Shown piece by piece: positions 1-10,460 of a stretch of DNA of 64,000 nucleotides (position 1 is the first letter of the stretch; the number at the start of each line of letters is the position of its first letter). Location: assembly GCA_041659285.1 (NCBI GenBank), contig JBAZYO010000004.1:62001-126000 (forward strand), in the 5' to 3' direction. Source of the DNA: Vicinamibacterales bacterium (GTDB taxonomy: Bacteria; Acidobacteriota; Vicinamibacteria; Vicinamibacterales; UBA2999). The position numbers and the translations under genes were made by a program. The notes under the pieces are model-generated. The model was given only the letters and a program-made list of their open reading frames with translations, had not been told where the DNA came from and did no database searches.

Positions 1-1654
1 CGATGTACATGCGCGGCGCCACGAAGTAGATCGCGGGTAGGTTCTCCGCGAAGATCTTCTGGACCTGGTCGAAGAGCCGCTTGCGTTCCGCCTGGTCCAC
101 GCTCGACATCACCTGGTGCGTCAGGTCGTCGATTTGCTTCTCCCACTCGGTGGCCGGCGTCGCCTGCCCGATGTTCCAGATGTGCGCGGATCCGGAACTC
201 AGCCAGAAATCCGCCGACATCGCGGGATCGAAACTGGTCGCCGAGAAGAAGAAGAAGATCGACTCAAAGTCACCCTTGATCATGCGCTCGACGAGCGCCC
301 CCTGCTCGAGGGCGACCACGTCCACGGCAATGCCGAGGGGGCGGAGATCTTCGCGCAGCACCGCGGCGGACCGCTCGAGCGACGAGTTGCCGCGATAGGT
401 CAGGAGGGTGAAGCGGGCTTCGGTCCCCTTCTCGTCTTCCAGCCATTCGTCGGCGTCGCGGTTGGTGAGGCCGATACCGGCGAGCAGCTCCTTCGCGCGA
501 TCGATCGAGAAGGGATAGCGCGGGACGTTGGGCGAGAACCACTTCTGGTTGCCGGGTGTGATCGGTCCCCAGATCGGCACACCCGCGCCAAGAAACACGG
601 TGTTCGCGAAGGCCTCGCGGTCCACCGCGTGCGAAATCGCCTGCCGGAACTCGCGCCGCGTAATCCAGCTGCCGCGCGGGTCCTTGGCCCACCGCTGGGG
701 CCGCAGGTTGAAGAAGAACAGGTCGGGGTCGGTGCCGACACCCAGTTCCAGCAGCTGCAGCTTGCCCTGATCCACCAGCGGCCGGAGCGTGGCGATGTCT
801 TCGGGCCGCACCTGCTGCTGCAGCATGTCGATCTGCCCGGCCTGCAGGCGCACGAGCTCGGCGTTCTGATCGGGCACGACCTCGAGCACGATTTGGTCCA
901 CGTATGGCAGCTGGGTGCCGGCGGTGTCCTTCTTCCAGTAGCGCGGATTGCGATCGAAAATCAGCCGCTGCCCCGGCTCGTAGCGCGACAGCACGAACGG
1001 GCCGAGCGACACCAGCTCGTTCACCGGGGTGGCCACGCCCCAGGCCTGCGCGAAGGTGCCGGCGGCCAGCGCGGCCTCCAGCTTGTGCTTGGGCGCGAGG
1101 GTGAGGTTGTCGAGCATCGCGATGCCCGGGCCGAAGGGTCCTGGAAAGGCGATCACGACGGTTCGCGCATCGGGCGCGGTGACCGTGAGCGGTTTGCCGT
1201 CCACCTCGAGCGAGCTGGCCAGGATGCTGTTGACCTTCGGATCGTAGATGGCCTTGAAGGTAAAGACGACGTCGGCGGAGGTGAACGGGGTGCCGTCGGA
1301 CCACGCGGCTTCGCGCAGAGTCAGGGTGAAGGTCCGGTTATCGGGTGAGGCGGTCCACGTCTCCGCCAGCGCCGGCTCCAGTTCCTGCGTGCTGCGGTTG
1401 ACGCGGATCAGCTTGCCCTGCGTGAGCTGCGAGATGAGGTCCGGCGGGAAGTTGCGGTCTACCCACCGGTTGAAGGTGCGCGGTTCGCTGCGCAGCGACG
1501 AGGTAAGGACGCCGCCGCGCGTGCTGACGTCGGAGAAGACAATTTCCATGCCTTCGCCGGCAGGTTTCTGCTGGCCGGACCACCACCGCCACCCGGTGAA
1601 GGCGATCAAGCCCAACAGCAGAACGCTCAGCAATGCCCGCGGTTGTCGGTTCAC
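1..1654 (-). CDS. ABC transporter substrate-binding protein, SBP_bac_5 family (3' end cut by window)
   Basis: I translated this by hand on the minus strand. It opens VNRQPRALLSVLLLGLIAFTG, one N-terminal hydrophobic segment that acts as signal peptide or anchor. It then gives a typical extracytoplasmic peptide/nickel-type binding protein: LIRVNRSTQELEPALAETWT, then SDGTPFTSADVVFTFKAIYD, then PFVLSRYEPGQRLIFDRNPRYW. These match the conserved blocks of family 5 solute-binding proteins (DppA/OppA-like), which deliver oligopeptides or similar ligands to an ABC permease. The chosen start is GTG at 1654; a GGACAAGA stretch upstream is only a weak ribosome site. The frame is open to base 1 (about 551 codons), so the C-terminus lies outside the window and permease genes may follow there. 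Family is firm; ligand is unknown. Confidence 0.9.
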   Translation of the reverse strand, partial: MNRQPRALLSVLLLGLIAFTGWRWWSGQQKPAGEGMEIVFSDVSTRGGVLTSSLRSEPRTFNRWVDRNFPPDLISQLTQGKLIRVNRSTQELEPALAETWTASPDNRTFTLTLREAAWSDGTPFTSADVVFTFKAIYDPKVNSILASSLEVDGKPLTVTAPDARTVVIAFPGPFGPGIAMLDNLTLAPKHKLEAALAAGTFAQAWGVATPVNELVSLGPFVLSRYEPGQRLIFDRNPRYWKKDTAGTQLPYVDQIVLEVVPDQNAELVRLQAGQIDMLQQQVRPEDIATLRPLVDQGKLQLLELGVGTDPDLFFFNLRPQRWAKDPRGSWITRREFRQAISHAVDREAFANTVFLGAGVPIWGPITPGNQKWFSPNVPRYPFSIDRAKELLAGIGLTNRDADEWLEDEKGTEARFTLLTYRGNSSLERSAAVLREDLRPLGIAVDVVALEQGALVERMIKGDFESIFFFFSATSFDPAMSADFWLSSGSAHIWNIGQATPATEWEKQIDDLTHQVMSSVDQAERKRLFDQVQKIFAENLPAIYFVAPRMYI

Positions 1655-1924
1655 TTCTTGTCCAGTCGGCCAATAAATTGGCCGGTTTTGCCGGTGCACT
1701 GAATCCGCATTTCGTTCGCTTTGCGTGCAGATCGGCGTCTGGTTGAGCCGGCCGCCTCGACCGGGGCAACCTTTTGGCCGTCGATCCCGGTTCGCTGCCC
1801 GGGCCGACCGACCGCATCGTAGAACACCAAACCCTGCCGATGCAATCACTTAGCAGGAACGCGGCGCCGCGCCGGGAAATCTGGCACCGCCCGTGCGATG
1901 TCCCTGACCGGAGGAGCACTGCAA

Positions 1925-2137
1925 ATGGACGTTCAACCGCTGACTTACAGCGAACCGGAATTTCAGCCTCAGGTCGGTCGAAGCGTGAGCATCGAACAGG
2001 CCGCTCAGTTGCTGAGTGTCTCCCGCCGGACCGTTTACTACCGCATCCGGGATGGACGGCTCCGTACCATTCGCACGCTTGGGGGATCCCAGCGCGTGCT
2101 GATGGACTCGGTCGAGGAAATGCGCGGGACGCACTAG
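1925..2137 (+). CDS. Small excisionase/MerR-like helix-turn-helix DNA-binding protein
   Basis: A 70-residue protein. Residues about 20-65 (VSIEQAAQLLSVSRRTVYYR, then IRDGRLRTIRTLGGSQRVLM) match the HTH_17/excisionase fold: a helix-turn-helix followed by a wing, with the usual '..RRTVYYRIRDGRL..' pattern. The ATG at 1925 is preceded by GGAGGAG at 1910-1916 (8-nt spacing), which decides it over an in-frame TTG at 1898. It probably binds DNA as a local regulator. It sits between the divergent binding-protein gene and the co-directional S8 protease, 60 bp before the latter, so it could regulate either one. No recombinase gene is near, so a role as a phage excisionase is unlikely. Confidence 0.8.
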   Translation: MDVQPLTYSEPEFQPQVGRSVSIEQAAQLLSVSRRTVYYRIRDGRLRTIRTLGGSQRVLMDSVEEMRGTH

Positions 2138-2145
2138 CGTCCCGC
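2124..2145 (+). terminator. Stem-loop over the stop codon of the HTH gene
   Basis: GCGGGACGC at 2124-2132 and GCGTCCCGC at 2137-2145 form a perfect 9-bp stem with an ACTA loop. The loop and right arm contain the TAG stop codon of the HTH gene. There is no immediate T-run (the first Ts come at about 2159), so it may be an inefficient terminator or a 3'-protective hairpin. Confidence 0.5.
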
Positions 2146-2197
2146 CCGTTCACCGAACATTTTGTACTTAACCGCACGACACACCCTGGAGTCCCTG

Positions 2198-3940
2198 ATG
2201 GACCTGCATCGGAATGGCCGGCGCCGCCAAGGCGGAATCCGGTCTACGTGGTACGGCTCCACCGCTGTTCTAGCGGCCGCGCTCCTGTTCCTCGCCGGTG
2301 CCACGTCGGCCATGGCGAGCGAACGGCGGGCGCGGCTCTCGACCGATCTCGTCGCGCACCTCAACTCCGGTTCGCCGGCGCCGGTCGACATCATCGTCTC
2401 GGGCTCGCAGGAACGCATCGATCGCCTCGTGAAGCGTCATGGCCTGGTGGTGAAGAAGGTCCTCACCTCGGGCGCCGTGCTGACGGCGTCGAAGGCCGCC
2501 GTTGACGCGCTCTCGAACGACGCCGAAGTAGACGCCCTCTCGGGCGATCCGGTCGTCCACTCCCACATGGCGGTCACCACCCAGTCCACCGGCGCCGACG
2601 CGGCGTGGGCGGGAGCCATTGCCACGTTGGGCGCGGTCAACGGGCGCGGCATTGGCGTGGCCATCATCGACAGCGGCATTGCCGATCATCCGGCGTTGAG
2701 GGATCGGGTGGTCGCGAGCGTGGACTTCACCAGCCGGCGGGGCAAGGGCGGGGATCAGTACGGCCACGGCACCCACATCGCCGGCATCGTCGCGGCGCGG
2801 TCGTTCAGGAACGCGGTGACGGGCGCGGAGAGCGGCATGGCGCCGGCGGCGCACCTGATCGACCTGAAGGTGCTGGGCGCTGACGGCAGCGGCCAGGCCA
2901 GCGACGTGATCGAGGCCATCGACTGGGCCGTCAAGTACCGCAAGTCGTACGGCATCCGCGTGATCAACCTCTCGCTCGGCGCGGCGCCGACGCAGAGCTA
3001 CAAGGACGACCCCATATGCCAGGCGGTTGAGCGGGCCGTGAAGGCCGGCCTGGTGGTGGTGGCGTCGGCGGGCAACTACGGCACCAACGACCAGAACCAG
3101 CAGATCTACGGCAGCATCACGTCCCCCGGCATTTCGCCCTATGCGATCACCGTGGGCGCCATCCGCACGCAGGGCACGGTGGATCCGGGTGACGACGAGG
3201 TGGCGCCATGGAGCTCGAAGGGCCCGACGCTGGTCGATCACATCGTCAAGCCGGACCTGGTGGCGCCGGGCTCGAAGATCGTGTCCACGGCGGCGCCTGG
3301 GGCGACGCTGATGCGGCAGTTTCCGGAGCGCCTGATCGACGGCCCCGGCTCGCGCGATTACTTCTCGATGAGCGGCACGAGCATGTCGGCCGCGGTGGTG
3401 TCTGGCGCGGTGGCGTTGCTGCTGGATGGGCGCGGAGACCTGACGCCGTTGCAGGTGAAGCTGGCACTGCAGGCGAGTGCGGATTTCATGCCGGCGGCGG
3501 GGTTGCTGGCAAGCGGCGCGGGGAGTCTGGACTTAGAAGACCTCGTTCAAATCCCCAACCTCACGCCGAAGGACCAGGCCGAAACAGGCTTCTCGATGAC
3601 CGTACCGAGCGCTAACGGCACGTCCGCTCAAGTCATCGTTTGGGGTGACGTCATTGTTTGGGGCGACGTCATTGTATGGGGTGATGTGATCGTCTGGGGT
3701 GATTCGACGAATGCGAATGACGTCATCGTCTGGGGCGATTCAACGAACGACGTAATTGTGTGGGGGGACTCCACAGCCGCCCAAGATGTCATCGTCTGGG
3801 GCGATGCGACGACCTCGCAAGATGTCATCGTGTGGGGCGACTCGCTGGAGGACGTGATCGTGTGGGGAGACTCCGTCGCCGAAGTAATTGTGTGGGGTGA
3901 TGTAATCGACTGGGGCGACGTGATTGTCTGGGGTGACTAG
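2198..3940 (+). CDS. Secreted S8 (subtilisin) serine protease with C-terminal VIVWGD repeats
   Basis: A 580-residue protein. Residues about 20-40 form a signal peptide (STAVLAAALLFLAGATSAMA). About 45-125 resemble an I9-type propeptide (VDIIVSGSQERIDRLVKRHG). The S8 domain carries the whole triad: Asp158 in AIIDSGIADHP, His190 in YGHGTHIAGI, Ser395 in SGTSMSAAVVSG. From residue 479 to the end the protein is a run of about twelve VIVWGD-type units, the first four back to back and later ones spaced by STNAND, STND, STAAQD, ATTSQD, SLED and SVAE. ATG 2198 has GGAG at 2188-2191; a TTG at 2162 lies upstream in frame but is less likely. The repeat tail is not catalytic and could be a sorting, anchoring or assembly element. 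Downstream, same-strand genes (micro-ORF, HD-GYP, sigma-54 activator) suggest one transcription unit. Confidence 0.93.
   Translation: MDLHRNGRRRQGGIRSTWYGSTAVLAAALLFLAGATSAMASERRARLSTDLVAHLNSGSPAPVDIIVSGSQERIDRLVKRHGLVVKKVLTSGAVLTASKAAVDALSNDAEVDALSGDPVVHSHMAVTTQSTGADAAWAGAIATLGAVNGRGIGVAIIDSGIADHPALRDRVVASVDFTSRRGKGGDQYGHGTHIAGIVAARSFRNAVTGAESGMAPAAHLIDLKVLGADGSGQASDVIEAIDWAVKYRKSYGIRVINLSLGAAPTQSYKDDPICQAVERAVKAGLVVVASAGNYGTNDQNQQIYGSITSPGISPYAITVGAIRTQGTVDPGDDEVAPWSSKGPTLVDHIVKPDLVAPGSKIVSTAAPGATLMRQFPERLIDGPGSRDYFSMSGTSMSAAVVSGAVALLLDGRGDLTPLQVKLALQASADFMPAAGLLASGAGSLDLEDLVQIPNLTPKDQAETGFSMTVPSANGTSAQVIVWGDVIVWGDVIVWGDVIVWGDSTNANDVIVWGDSTNDVIVWGDSTAAQDVIVWGDATTSQDVIVWGDSLEDVIVWGDSVAEVIVWGDVIDWGDVIVWGD
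3632..3937 (+). repeat. Coding VIVWGD tandem repeat
   Basis: Twelve copies of an 18-bp unit coding V-I-V-W-G-D (one is VIDWGD) close the S8 protease gene. Codons differ between copies: Val is GTC, GTG, GTA or GTT, Gly is GGT, GGC or GGG, Asp is GAT or GAC. The amino-acid pattern is therefore kept while the DNA has drifted, which points to selection on the peptide rather than fresh slippage. Four units are contiguous and the rest have 4-6-residue spacers rich in S, T, N, D and A. Confidence 0.95.
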
Positions 3941-3952
3941 TTTGCTGTCGCC

Positions 3953-3974
3953 AAACGTCCACTAGTGCACGTTT
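3953..3974. promoter_or_regulatory. 22-bp near-perfect palindrome between protease and micro-ORF
   Basis: Outer arms AAACGT and ACGTTT flank a perfect CACTAGTG core. Only one symmetric pair mismatches (3959/3968, C-C). It lies 12 bp after the protease stop and 7 bp before the AAGGAG of the micro-ORF, and is followed by TTTCTTCT. It could be an operator for a dimeric regulator or an RNA hairpin that attenuates or processes the transcript. Confidence 0.55.
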
Positions 3975-3991
3975 CTTCTGAAGGAGAAGTG

Positions 3992-4021
3992 ATGGCTAAA
4001 CTCATTATCTGGGGCGAATAG
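3992..4021 (+). CDS. Micro-ORF MAKLIIWGE echoing the VIVWGD repeat
   Basis: ATG GCT AAA CTC ATT ATC TGG GGC GAA TAG codes for nine residues, MAKLIIWGE. It has a strong ribosome site, AAGGAG at 3981-3986, five bases before the ATG. The LIIWGE end matches the VIVWGD unit of the protease just upstream (hydrophobic x3, Trp, Gly, acidic). At the DNA level the last 21 bases match the final repeat plus stop of the protease at 16 of 21 positions in a hand alignment, so it may be a duplicated terminal repeat that gained its own start. It lies 51 bp after the protease and 38 bp before the HD-GYP gene. Possible roles: a free peptide that binds or mimics the protease tail, a signal peptide, or a leader ORF. 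It could also be fortuitous. Expression is not shown. Confidence 0.5.
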   Translation: MAKLIIWGE

Positions 4022-4059
4022 TTTTACTGGCAAAGCGACGATAATCTCATCGACGCGAT

Positions 4060-6396
4060 ATGTCTCTTCAGTTCGGGGCCCTACCGAGGCCAGTCCGTGC
4101 CTACGTGACCGGAGTGTCGGCGATTGGAATCATCGTCGCCTTTCATTCCCTCGCGCAATTACTACTGCAGCAGGTCGACTTGCAGTGGCTCATTCTTGCT
4201 GCCCTGACCCTCTTGACAGGCACTTTTACGGTTCGCATACCAGGAGTGCGGGCACGACTCTCCGTTTCTGACACGTTCGTTTTTGCCTCGGTCCTGCTTT
4301 TTGGGCCCGCCGCCGGAACGATTACGGCCCTCCTAGACGCGCTGATTATCTCCCTCAGGCTCGGCCATCACGCGCGAGAACCGTTTAGGGTCATCTTCAA
4401 CGTCGCCGCCGTTGCTCTGTCTACAACACTCTCAGGACACCTCTTCTTCGCCGTCGCGGGTGTGCCCCCCTATTCGATAGCCAACACGCCTCTGTCGCAG
4501 ATTCTGTTCCCTCTTTTCTTATTTACGCTTTCGTATTTCTTGCTGAATAGCTGGCTTGTTGCGTTTGCTCTGGCCCTAGAACAGCAGAAGTCGCCCCTGG
4601 TTATCTGGCGTGAGAACTTCCTGTGGCTGTCAGTGAACTACTTTGGTGGCGGCTCTGTTGCGGGCCTGCTCGTGACGTACACGAGAGAGATAGACTTCAC
4701 GACGCTCGGAATCATCGTTCCTCTACTCCTGATTTCGTATCTAACATTCAAGACTTCACTCGGAAGAATCGAAGATGCCAACAAGCATCTGATGCACGTC
4801 AATAAGATGTATCTGTCGACGATCGAAACCCTTGCAATGGCAATCGATGCGAAAGACCAAATCACGCATGGCCACATTCGACGAGTCCAGCGATACGCGG
4901 TTGGCTTAGCGCGAGCAGTTGGGGTAAACGACGACACACAGATCAAGGCAATCGAAGCGGCGGCCCTCCTCCACGACATGGGTAAACTCGCAATACCGGA
5001 ATTCATCTTGAACAAGCCGGGACGACTGACGCCGAACGAATTCGACGTGATGAAACAGCACGCGAACATTGGAGCGGACATCCTTTCATCGATTCAGTTC
5101 CCATATCCGGTGGTGCCAATCGTTCGACATCATCACGAGAGTTGGGACGGCACTGGATATCCGACTGGCCTTAAGGGTGTCGCGATCCCACTTGGTGCCC
5201 GGGTATTGTCGGTCGTCGACTGTTTCGACGCGTTGACGTCCGATCGACCCTATCGGCCGAGGCTCTCGGTAGAGGATGCTATTGCGATCTTGATTCAACG
5301 CAGAGGGTCAATGTACGACCCCCTGATAGTGGACAAGTTCATCGAGGCCCAGCAAGAACTGTCGGAACTGGCCCAAGAGAATGACGTCGAGAAAGACGCC
5401 ATCGATTCGATCGCCACAAAGCTACGGGTAATACCCGAACCGCCTCCGCCCGACCTTGTCGATGTATCCGACCGGCTTCCGCTCAAAGTTCTGTCGCTCT
5501 TGCAATCGATCACACCTTGCCCACCTGGAATCTCTGTTGAAGACCTTGGTGTAGTCGTTTCAAGACAAGTGCTCCGACTCACCAATGCTCGCTCGATGGC
5601 CCTGTACGGCGTGGATGAAAACGGGCACTCAATCCGGTGTGTTTTTGCGGACGGACCCCTATCGCAACTAGTCGGCGGCCCCGAAATCCGTCTCGGCGAC
5701 AAGCTCTCGGGATGGGTTGCCGCCCATCGAACCCCTATATGGAACTCTGATGCAACGCTTGATCTTCCGATCGAACTCGCACGATCTTCAGGAGTTGGCC
5801 TCGGCTCAAGCGTCCCCCTAGTCGACGGAGACGTCTTGGTCGGCACTCTGACGTTCTACGCACCTTCAGGCTCAGAAATCGCGGTCGAGCAGCGGGTTCT
5901 GATTCAATCGGTTGCCCCTTTGTTGGCGGCTGCTCTTGCGACTTCAATGGCCCATGATCAGGTGGCATCGGTTGACGGCACTAGCCGAACGTCACGGGAA
6001 ACGCTTTACGTCATTCTGGACGCCCTCTTATCCCATCGGGCGCACGGAGTCGACCGCAGCCATCCCGATTTCTTGTCCGTGGTTTTGGTCACGTTTTTGA
6101 ATGCTACGAGCTCGGAACGACATCGGGAGGCCACTCAGACCACCTTCCAAACAGAGCTGGCCGCAGCATCGGGCCGAATTGGCATCGTTCGACTCTCCTC
6201 AAGCGAACTCCTTGTCACAGCACCTCTTCGGGCACTTACGGGAATCGGTTTCGATCCGGCTTCGGCGTCAAAGCCGCTGCTGATGGTGCGGAATATCAAG
6301 ATCGCCGAGATCGCCAACTCTCTTCAACTTCGTGAGGTGCTCGGGCTAATCCAGTCCGGGGAGCCACAGCTAGACGGAAAGCCGCTGGTGCACTAG
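4060..6396 (+). CDS. Membrane HD-GYP domain protein with C-terminal GAF-like region
   Basis: A 778-residue protein. Residues about 15-245 hold seven or eight hydrophobic segments (GVSAIGIIVAFHSLAQLLL, then TFVFASVLLFGPAAGTITALL and others). A full HD-GYP domain follows at about 255-425: HDMGKLAIPE near residue 306 is the HD pair, and HHHESWDGTGYPTG near 358-371 is the GYP motif. Residues about 480-640 look like a GAF sensory domain. The HD-GYP family hydrolyses cyclic di-GMP, and the conserved residues argue for activity. No clear ribosome site precedes ATG 4060, so translation may be coupled to the micro-ORF 38 bp upstream. Codon use is clearly less GC-rich than in flanking genes, a sign of a different history. 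It probably couples a membrane signal to second-messenger level. Confidence 0.9.
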   Translation: MSLQFGALPRPVRAYVTGVSAIGIIVAFHSLAQLLLQQVDLQWLILAALTLLTGTFTVRIPGVRARLSVSDTFVFASVLLFGPAAGTITALLDALIISLRLGHHAREPFRVIFNVAAVALSTTLSGHLFFAVAGVPPYSIANTPLSQILFPLFLFTLSYFLLNSWLVAFALALEQQKSPLVIWRENFLWLSVNYFGGGSVAGLLVTYTREIDFTTLGIIVPLLLISYLTFKTSLGRIEDANKHLMHVNKMYLSTIETLAMAIDAKDQITHGHIRRVQRYAVGLARAVGVNDDTQIKAIEAAALLHDMGKLAIPEFILNKPGRLTPNEFDVMKQHANIGADILSSIQFPYPVVPIVRHHHESWDGTGYPTGLKGVAIPLGARVLSVVDCFDALTSDRPYRPRLSVEDAIAILIQRRGSMYDPLIVDKFIEAQQELSELAQENDVEKDAIDSIATKLRVIPEPPPPDLVDVSDRLPLKVLSLLQSITPCPPGISVEDLGVVVSRQVLRLTNARSMALYGVDENGHSIRCVFADGPLSQLVGGPEIRLGDKLSGWVAAHRTPIWNSDATLDLPIELARSSGVGLGSSVPLVDGDVLVGTLTFYAPSGSEIAVEQRVLIQSVAPLLAAALATSMAHDQVASVDGTSRTSRETLYVILDALLSHRAHGVDRSHPDFLSVVLVTFLNATSSERHREATQTTFQTELAAASGRIGIVRLSSSELLVTAPLRALTGIGFDPASASKPLLMVRNIKIAEIANSLQLREVLGLIQSGEPQLDGKPLVH

Positions 6397-6411
6397 ATCG
6401 GAGCGCAGTGG

Positions 6412-9201
<2,790 letters not shown>

Positions 9202-9238
9202 CTGATGGCGCCGCCAATCCGGCCCACCTCGCGTTAGG

Positions 9239-9736
9239 ATGAGCCCCATGTTCATGGTCATCACGCTGTTTTCGAGCCTGCTGCTAGCCCAAGAGCCGTC
9301 GCCAGCCACAGTCATCACCGCCGCCGACATCGAGGCGACGATGAGAGCGTCGATTGCGAACAAGACGCTCGACACGAAGGTGAGGGAAACGCCCGTCAAG
9401 GGCGGCATCGTGCGGGTCGGGATCGTGCACCGCATCAACGCCGAGGCCCGCGCGCTGATGCACGAAGATCTCACCGAGATCTATCAGATCATCGAGGGGT
9501 CGGGCACGCTCCTGATTGGCGGTGCGATCCAGGACAAGAGGCCGGTCTCCGATCCGCCGAATCTCGGTCCCACGCCCAGCTTTTTCGTGACGCAGGTCGG
9601 CGGCGTCACCCAGAAGGTGAACCCCAAGGACCTGGTAATCCTGCCGGCCGGGATCCCTCACCGGTTTACGCAGCTGGACGGACCGATTTCCTACGTCATC
9701 TATCGCTTCGAGCCAGCCGCCGCCAAGCAGTTTTAG
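9239..9736 (+). CDS. Secreted cupin-domain protein
   Basis: A 165-residue protein with a short hydrophobic N-terminus (MFMVITLFSSLLLAQ) followed by a single cupin barrel. The metal-site pattern is visible: HRINAEARALMHEDLTEIYQ, then GSGTLLIGG, then ILPAGIPHRFTQLDG. ATG 9239 is used here, but ATG 9248 fits the signal peptide equally well. Related acidobacterial proteins are small exported cupins of unknown substrate. It starts 37 bp after the sigma-54 activator on the same strand, at normal high GC, so membership of that cassette is doubtful. Confidence 0.8.
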   Translation: MSPMFMVITLFSSLLLAQEPSPATVITAADIEATMRASIANKTLDTKVRETPVKGGIVRVGIVHRINAEARALMHEDLTEIYQIIEGSGTLLIGGAIQDKRPVSDPPNLGPTPSFFVTQVGGVTQKVNPKDLVILPAGIPHRFTQLDGPISYVIYRFEPAAAKQF

Positions 9737-9881
9737 GGGCTCACAGGTAACCCGGCCACCAGGTTGTGCTGTTTGCACACAAAATCTCCGGCCGTCGCTC
9801 GATCCCTGTACCAAACGAGGCCATACTCTTTGTCAGGTTGGCTCCCCTCCTCTGGTTCGTTTTCAGGGAGCCCTTTGCAAT

Positions 9882-10412
9882 GTGGTGAGCCAGGCAACTG
9901 TGCATGCTTTGCCCGTACTCTCGCAGGACGACGTGTGCCTGCGCGAAGTACAGCTGTCTGACGCGGCGGCGCTAACGGCGCTGTTCTCGAAGCCCGAGGT
10001 GTCGGCACACCTCGATCCGCCTCCCGGAACCATCTCCGAGTTCGGGGCGTGGATTGCGCTCAGCCAGTCGCGCCGGTCCGATCGCCGCGCCGCTTGCTAC
10101 ACCCTGCTCACCGGCAACGAGGAAGTGTCGGGCTTGTTCATGGCGCTGCGGCTCGATGACGACCGCGCGGAAATCGGCTTTGCGATGTCGCCGGACCTGT
10201 GGGGGACCGGCGTGTTCCTGACGGCCGTCACCCTCTACCTGGACTTCCTGTTCAACGAGTGGGGCGTGACATCGCTGGTCGGCAAGACATTGGTGCGCAA
10301 CGGCCGCGGCGTGGGCGCCATGCGGAAGCTGGGCGCGCACGTGGTCAAGGAATCGACCAGGAACGGCCAGCCGGAACTGATCTGGACGCTGGAACCGCGA
10401 CAGTCCGCCTGA
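9882..10412 (+). CDS. GNAT family N-acetyltransferase
   Basis: A 176-residue protein matching the Acetyltransf_3 (RimJ-like) pattern: VCLREVQLSDAAALTALFSK at the N-terminus, AEIGFAMSPDLWGTGVFLTA for the acetyl-CoA loop, and GKTLVRNGRGVGAMRKLGAH near the C-terminus. The family acetylates amines of proteins or small molecules, and the substrate is not evident. The start is GTG 9882 with GGAG about 11 bp before; GTG 9885 is an alternative. The last codons (Gln-Ser-Ala-stop) lie within a repeat palindrome (10403-10420), so the present C-terminus was shaped by that element. Confidence 0.85.
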   Translation: MVSQATVHALPVLSQDDVCLREVQLSDAAALTALFSKPEVSAHLDPPPGTISEFGAWIALSQSRRSDRRAACYTLLTGNEEVSGLFMALRLDDDRAEIGFAMSPDLWGTGVFLTAVTLYLDFLFNEWGVTSLVGKTLVRNGRGVGAMRKLGAHVVKESTRNGQPELIWTLEPRQSA

Positions 10413-10453
10413 AGGCGGACGCCACATCACGCAGCAATCCGCCAGACGGCGGA
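10403..10453. repeat. REP-like palindrome pair at the end of the GNAT gene
   Basis: GTCCGCCT-GA-AGGCGGAC at 10403-10420 is a perfect 8-bp-arm palindrome containing the GNAT stop codon. A second, looser one (TCCGCC-AGAC-GGCGGA) lies at 10438-10453. The CT-GA-AG centre is shared with other elements in this window. Confidence 0.8.
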
Positions 10454-10460
10454 TGAAGTA

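Noticed and set aside
1925..2137. Excisionase of an integrated element
   Set aside because: The HTH fold fits, but there is no integrase, attachment-site repeat or phage gene nearby.
3632..3937. Tandem repeats as a CRISPR array
   Set aside because: Units are 18 bp, coding, in frame with the protease, and spacers are short and similar in composition; there are no direct repeats of CRISPR length and no cas genes.
3992..4021. Micro-ORF as a sequencing or alignment artefact of the repeat array
   Set aside because: It is separated from the array by a stop codon and a distinct 51-bp sequence, and has its own ribosome site, so I kept it as a low-to-moderate-confidence gene.
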